A stretch of DNA of 8,074 bases, taken from assembly GCA_964490635.1 (NCBI GenBank), contig CAZBCK010000046.1, forward strand, positions 1-8,074, given 5' to 3'. A program made the translations under genes and the position numbers. Shown piece after piece: positions 4,727 through 8,074 of this stretch; the first letter of the stretch is position 1, and every line of letters starts with the position of its first letter. Source of the stretch: JAYEHC01 sp964490635. Lineage in GTDB: Bacteria; Patescibacteriota; Minisyncoccia; JAHIHE01; JAGLIN01. The notes below the pieces were generated by a model. That model did not search any database. It was not told the DNA's origin and worked only from the letters and a program-made list of their open reading frames with translations.

Positions 4727-5860
4727 ATGAAAGCAATTGCGCATGCTTGGCTAGCATTAATGGCTTTGGAAAGACTGAAAAAACCAAAAAAAACAGATGT
4801 GTTTAAAAGAAGTTTTTTAGGAGGGAATTTTAAAAGTTATTTTTTGGGAGATGACTTTGACGATCACTTCCAAAAACAAGCGGAGAGTTTCGTGAAATTT
4901 TTTGACAAACGGAAAGATTCATTTTTGAGAGGCGCCTGGTTTCCGGACAGTGTTATTGCCGATAATCTTACTGGAGGACATACTCTGAAACTGAAAAAAC
5001 CGACAACGGAAAAAGAAAAGGAAGAGGCGAAAGAATTCAAAAACAGAATACCGGAACATTTGACCTCGCTGGAAAAACTCGGAATCAAAGAATCACGGCT
5101 GAAGGAAAAAGTCTATCGGAGATCCAAATATGTTTTGCCGGATCGTTGCGAAGCACTGACGCACGCGATCAGAGATATGGTTCTCATCCAGAAAGAGGAA
5201 GAAAAAGGATCGGAGCTTATCTTCAACAACAACCAGATCACGCTTTATTTCCTAATGCTCAGCCACTATTTGTCAGACGCCCATGTTCCGCCGCACTGCG
5301 ACGCGCGGGATTTCTACGGACCGTCAACAATTCATCCTGATATGGAAAAATATTGGGACAAGGAAATCAAAAAGTTCTATGAATTTGATAAAAAAAGAAA
5401 GACTTTTGACTATGACCTTGACGGCGCACCGGAACTGATCAAAGATGAAAAGAAAAGAGAACTATTTGAAAATTCAGTCTTATATAATGTAATAAACGAG
5501 CTTAGCAACAGAAAGTGGGAGCTGAAAAAAGAGAAAGGAAAATTTGCCAGCAAAAAGATCCTGGGCAAGGGAAACAAAAAGGTCTATGATTATGCTAAAG
5601 CGGTTTGTTTTATTTCCTATCTCGTCTCCACGGATTTCATTCCGGAAAATGTCAGAGAAGAAGAATACAAAAAAATGAAAATCCTGAAAGATCCGTATTA
5701 TAAGGAAAAACTTGAGAAGTTGAGCGTCTATGTCCTTGCCGACGCAATTGATTCCATTGCCCTTATCTGGCTTCTAACTTGGGATCGGTACAATAAACTG
5801 AAAGAAGAAATAGAAATTAAATTGAGAAAGATAGACAAAGAAGGGGGAATTATAAAATAG
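4727..5860 (+). CDS. zinc-dependent phospholipase C / S1-P1 nuclease-like protein
   Basis: A 377-residue protein, probably helical, with the metal-site pattern of the zinc-dependent phospholipase C / S1-P1 nuclease superfamily: an N-terminal AHAW (H6, W8), WFPDSV (D74), GGHT (H85), LTHAIRD (H146), and the signature HYLSDAHVPPH (180-190), which supplies H180, D184 and H190. A further IHPDMEKYWD (202-211) resembles the His/Trp/Asp segment after the signature in S1-P1 enzymes. These residues would hold zinc ions that hydrolyse phosphodiester bonds; the substrate cannot be told. Unlike secreted family members there is no signal peptide, so it is predicted to be cytoplasmic. A highly charged stretch (90-106) interrupts the fold. 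Codon use is visibly GC-richer between about 4980 and 5350 than in neighbouring genes. The start at 4727 keeps AHAW near the N-terminus and has no Shine-Dalgarno. Confidence 0.7.
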   Translation: MKAIAHAWLALMALERLKKPKKTDVFKRSFLGGNFKSYFLGDDFDDHFQKQAESFVKFFDKRKDSFLRGAWFPDSVIADNLTGGHTLKLKKPTTEKEKEEAKEFKNRIPEHLTSLEKLGIKESRLKEKVYRRSKYVLPDRCEALTHAIRDMVLIQKEEEKGSELIFNNNQITLYFLMLSHYLSDAHVPPHCDARDFYGPSTIHPDMEKYWDKEIKKFYEFDKKRKTFDYDLDGAPELIKDEKKRELFENSVLYNVINELSNRKWELKKEKGKFASKKILGKGNKKVYDYAKAVCFISYLVSTDFIPENVREEEYKKMKILKDPYYKEKLEKLSVYVLADAIDSIALIWLLTWDRYNKLKEEIEIKLRKIDKEGGIIK

Positions 5861-6120
5861 GATCGTTGGGATAAAATTTAGACTTGTCTGTTGCGAGATG
5901 AGATAACTCTAGATTTATTAGGACTTACGCATTTGGAGTGTAGAACGAGCGATAGCGGAGTTCTACTTTTTGACGATACTTCAGTCAAACTCTGCTACCG
6001 CTCGTTTGACACTCCAAGGCACAGTGAGGTTGGAACACCTTAGTATAATTAGACTTTTGATTAACAATCATTAATCTTTATCTAATTCTAACACATTTAA
6101 TACATCTAATTTATAGCATT
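5861..6120. other. intergenic spacer between the phospholipase-like and surface-protein genes
   Basis: A 260-bp spacer holding the inverted repeat at 5933-6017. TATAAT occurs at 6044-6049, but no -35 box lies at a sensible distance. The last 70 bp before ATG 6121 are very AT-rich, with no Shine-Dalgarno. No intrinsic terminator with a T-tract is seen. Confidence 0.5.
5933..6017. repeat. imperfect inverted repeat with 30-bp arms
   Basis: Left arm 5933-5962 (TTGGAGTGTAGAACGAGCGA...) pairs with right arm 5988-6017 (...CGCTCGTTTGACACTCCAA) at 26 of 30 positions, around a 25-nt loop. It is GC-richer than its flanks. The preceding GGACTTACGCA is reminiscent of MITE/IS-derived repeats. No poly-T follows, so a dispersed palindromic repeat is more likely than a terminator. 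ATAGCGGA in the left arm also occurs at 80-87. Confidence 0.75.
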
Positions 6121-8055
6121 ATGAAAAATTATAATCAAGACGAGTCATCATCGCGTCCGGCTAAAAAAACTATGATGCTTCAGGATATGCTGGAAGAAGA
6201 AAAAAATAGGACAGATAAGATTAAAGAAGAAGAGGACAAAATAATTGAAAGCAAGACTAAAGACAAGTCCGAGGAAAAGAAAGAACAGATAGTTGAAAAT
6301 AACGCTAAAGGCAAGGTTGAAAAGAAGAAAGAACAAATAATTGAGAGTAGCGTTGAAGACAAGTCCAAAACAAGAGAGAGTGAAATTAATGAAGTTGAAG
6401 AAGTTGAAGATAAAAATAATAAGATCAAGGATAAGCCAGCATTTTTTCAAAATAAAAAAAAGAGCAAAATCCCAATAATTATTGCTTTGTTTCTCGGACT
6501 AGTCATTATTATCGCTCTGGCAATGCTTTATTTATTCAATGATAAAATATCTGAGAAAGAAGTTTCGCAAGATATTGTTAATTCTTCAATAAAGGCAATG
6601 GGCAATGTGGAAAGCCTTGCTTTTGATGGAAATTTTGATTTTAGCTTTATTAACGATGAAAACGAGATATTTTTAGCGACAAAATTTGACGGTAAGTCTG
6701 ATAAGAATAACTCTGATGATATTAAAAGTTCTTTTAATATTAAGCCGGAAATAAAAATCTCCAAAGAAGGCGGGAGTCAGAACCTTTCTTTTGATCTGTC
6801 AGCGATGTCTTTTGACAAAACAGGCGAAGAGATGGCCTATTTTAAACTAAATGATATTAATTTGGGAGCGGCGGGATTGATGCTTGGAAAAACAATTACT
6901 CCTTATAAAGACAAGTGGTACTTTTGGGATGTGAAGAAAACGATGGAAAAGGATGATCTTTATTCGGAAATGCAGGAAGAAGATTCCGATTTTAATACAA
7001 AAATGAGGAAGATCAAAGAAATATTCAAGAGATATGAATTGATCAAATTCCAAAAAGATCTAGGAGATACCGAAATAGACAGCAAGAAAGTCCATCATTA
7101 TCAAGTAAAACCAGATTCAGAGACACTGTCCGCCTTTTATATGGAAATACTCAAAGAAGTTTTTGAGTTTGACTTTGATGAAACTGACAAAGACGAATTC
7201 AAAGAAAAGAAGGAGGAAATAGCAACATCTCTTGATGAATTTCTGAAAAATATAGAAGTTGAGATTTGGATCGGAAAAGAAGATAGATTGATTTACAAAA
7301 TTTATTTGAGCGGCAATTATGATGAGAAAGATATGGAGAGGATTAGTGAAATGACTCTTGGCAAAGCAAGAGCAAAAGCAGTGGATGCGGCGATTAAGTC
7401 AGAAGTGTCAAGCAAGCAACCGGAATTAATAATATATTGTGATGATAATAACGGCGATTGCAGAGGATTCAAATCTAAATATTGGGGAAGTACGGTGTCT
7501 CCTAAATATCAAATAGAGCAGCATATTGAAACTGGGGAAGATTATTCATATGTAATTTGGTCAGAGCTTTGTTCAACGACTGATAAGTGGTGTGTTGATT
7601 CCGAAGAAAATCAAGGATATGTTTTAGGAGAAATTGAAGGAACTCAGTGCCCTGACAGGATGAGTTCTGTTCCGCAGGGGAAAAAGAGAAATTGCGCCAC
7701 AGGCGTAAGTGAGAATGACTCTCTTGAAAAATTAGAAATGTCGTTCAATCTAACGATGGCAATGTCTGACTTCAATCAACCAATTGAATTTGTTAAACCG
7801 GAGGAAGCAAAAGATCTGTTGGAAGTTTTAGAGAAAATGGAGGAAGACACAACGGCGGGATTTATGGGCGGATTAATGTCAGGATTAGGCGACATTCATT
7901 TTAATGATTCGGACTCTGACGGATTGATTGATTCAATGGAAGAGTTTTATAAGACAGATAAAAATAATCCTGATACTGACGGAGATGGATATTTGGACGG
8001 TGGAGAGGTTAATCGCGGCTATGATCCTACTATTCCGGGAGACGCAAGATTATAA
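6121..8055 (+). CDS. single-pass surface protein: LppX/LolA-like domain with inserted Cys-rich pilin-like module and C-terminal DxDxDG calcium repeats
   Basis: A 644-residue membrane-anchored protein. Residues 1-116 are highly charged and cytoplasmic, with three 16-residue repeats (41-88). One membrane helix lies at 117-138 after a KKKSK stop-transfer cluster, and the rest is extracytoplasmic. Residues about 146-400 (SSIKAMGNVESLAFDG; VEIWIGKEDRLIYKIYLSG) and 535-560 (LEMSFNLTMAMSDFNQP) look like the two parts of a LppX/LolA-like half-barrel, a fold that usually holds lipid or hydrophobic ligands. Between them, 411-525 contain ARAKAVDAAIKSE, YCDDNNGDC and DKWCVDS, resembling the globular part of type IV pilins, with six Cys (440, 447, 484, 491, 510, 525). 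Residues 596-626 carry two calcium-type loops, DSDSDGLID and DTDGDGYLD, of thrombospondin type 3 style. ATG 6121 has no Shine-Dalgarno. The fold calls are by eye; the topology and the calcium loops are firmer. Confidence 0.7.
   Translation: MKNYNQDESSSRPAKKTMMLQDMLEEEKNRTDKIKEEEDKIIESKTKDKSEEKKEQIVENNAKGKVEKKKEQIIESSVEDKSKTRESEINEVEEVEDKNNKIKDKPAFFQNKKKSKIPIIIALFLGLVIIIALAMLYLFNDKISEKEVSQDIVNSSIKAMGNVESLAFDGNFDFSFINDENEIFLATKFDGKSDKNNSDDIKSSFNIKPEIKISKEGGSQNLSFDLSAMSFDKTGEEMAYFKLNDINLGAAGLMLGKTITPYKDKWYFWDVKKTMEKDDLYSEMQEEDSDFNTKMRKIKEIFKRYELIKFQKDLGDTEIDSKKVHHYQVKPDSETLSAFYMEILKEVFEFDFDETDKDEFKEKKEEIATSLDEFLKNIEVEIWIGKEDRLIYKIYLSGNYDEKDMERISEMTLGKARAKAVDAAIKSEVSSKQPELIIYCDDNNGDCRGFKSKYWGSTVSPKYQIEQHIETGEDYSYVIWSELCSTTDKWCVDSEENQGYVLGEIEGTQCPDRMSSVPQGKKRNCATGVSENDSLEKLEMSFNLTMAMSDFNQPIEFVKPEEAKDLLEVLEKMEEDTTAGFMGGLMSGLGDIHFNDSDSDGLIDSMEEFYKTDKNNPDTDGDGYLDGGEVNRGYDPTIPGDARL
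6241..6384 (+). repeat. three tandem 48-bp (16-residue) repeats in the surface-protein gene
   Basis: Units 6241-6288, 6289-6336 and 6337-6384 encode residues 41-56, 57-72 and 73-88, starting IIES, IVEN and IIES; the first two units end KKEQ and the third has diverged. They are rich in Lys and Glu and probably form an extended charged helix or coiled coil on the cytoplasmic side of the membrane helix. Confidence 0.75.
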
Positions 8056-8074
8056 ATTCTCTAAGTTGTTTCGG

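Noticed and set aside
4880..4900. parS-like AGTTTCGTGAAATT in the phospholipase-like gene
   Set aside because: The central palindrome is two bases short (GTTTC-GTGAAA), so it does not match the ParB site.
5933..6017. Intrinsic terminator for the phospholipase-like gene
   Set aside because: The hairpin is long with a 25-nt loop, lies 70 bp beyond the stop and has no following T-tract.
6148..6450. Two overlapping antisense ORFs opposite the repeat-rich start of the surface-protein gene
   Set aside because: They are low-complexity Leu/Phe/Ser-rich translations of the Lys/Glu repeat strand; no independent gene signal.
331..8055. Possible alternative genetic code (TGA recoded), since no supported gene ends in TGA
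   Set aside because: No gene contains an in-frame TGA either and all frames are complete under the standard bacterial code; seven or eight stops are too few to draw a conclusion.
1..8074. CRISPR array, tRNA or rRNA genes
   Set aside because: No regularly spaced identical repeats with unique spacers (the parS copies are irregularly spaced palindromes in genes) and no cloverleaf or rRNA-like sequence was recognised.

Overview
The window is AT-rich (roughly 30-35% GC by eye) and every gene I can support lies on the + strand. The gene content suggests a Candidate Phyla Radiation / Patescibacteria genome: an O-antigen-ligase-like membrane protein, a large surface protein ending in calcium-binding DxDxDG repeats, a Panacea-type toxin-antitoxin pair, and almost no Shine-Dalgarno sequences. 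This placement is inferred from protein style; there is no marker gene. The standard bacterial code fits all open frames.

Left third (1-2954). Positions 1-330 hold no convincing gene, only degenerate repeat-like sequence. Two ORFs follow, 331-1923 and 2195-2704. Together they contain the parts of one O-antigen ligase/polymerase (Wzy/WaaL-like), but in permuted order: the first has the N-terminal membrane helices and the C-terminal end, and the second has the missing central loop and helix. Threaded through both ORFs and just after their stop codons are six perfect copies of TGTTTCACGTGAAACA in 1.33 kb. This 16-mer is the bacterial centromere parS, the ParB/Spo0J binding site. Four copies are inside coding sequence, all in the one frame that reads NVSRET. 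Two sit 3 and 5 nt after stop codons. The region also has a duplicated 70-bp block, palindromic hydrophilic insertions and a 34-bp-arm inverted repeat.

Middle (2890-4670). A near-consensus promoter (TTGACA-16-TATAAT) drives a two-gene type II toxin-antitoxin operon: an HTH-Panacea antitoxin overlapping a RelE/ParE-like toxin by 11 nt. After it comes a small membrane-protein gene broken by two +1 shifts, each at an 8-nt homopolymer.

Right half (4727-8074). A cytoplasmic zinc-dependent phospholipase C / S1-P1 nuclease-like protein is followed by a 260-bp spacer with a 30-bp-arm inverted repeat. The last gene encodes a 644-residue single-pass surface protein: a three-unit 16-residue repeat on the cytoplasmic side, a LppX/LolA-like extracytoplasmic domain apparently interrupted by a Cys-rich pilin-like module, and C-terminal thrombospondin-3-like calcium loops.

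The most unusual thing here is a compact parS array embedded in a rearranged ligase gene, immediately upstream of an addiction module. One reading is a chromosomal or mobile-element centromere that has colonised a decaying glycan gene; ParA and ParB themselves are not in the window.
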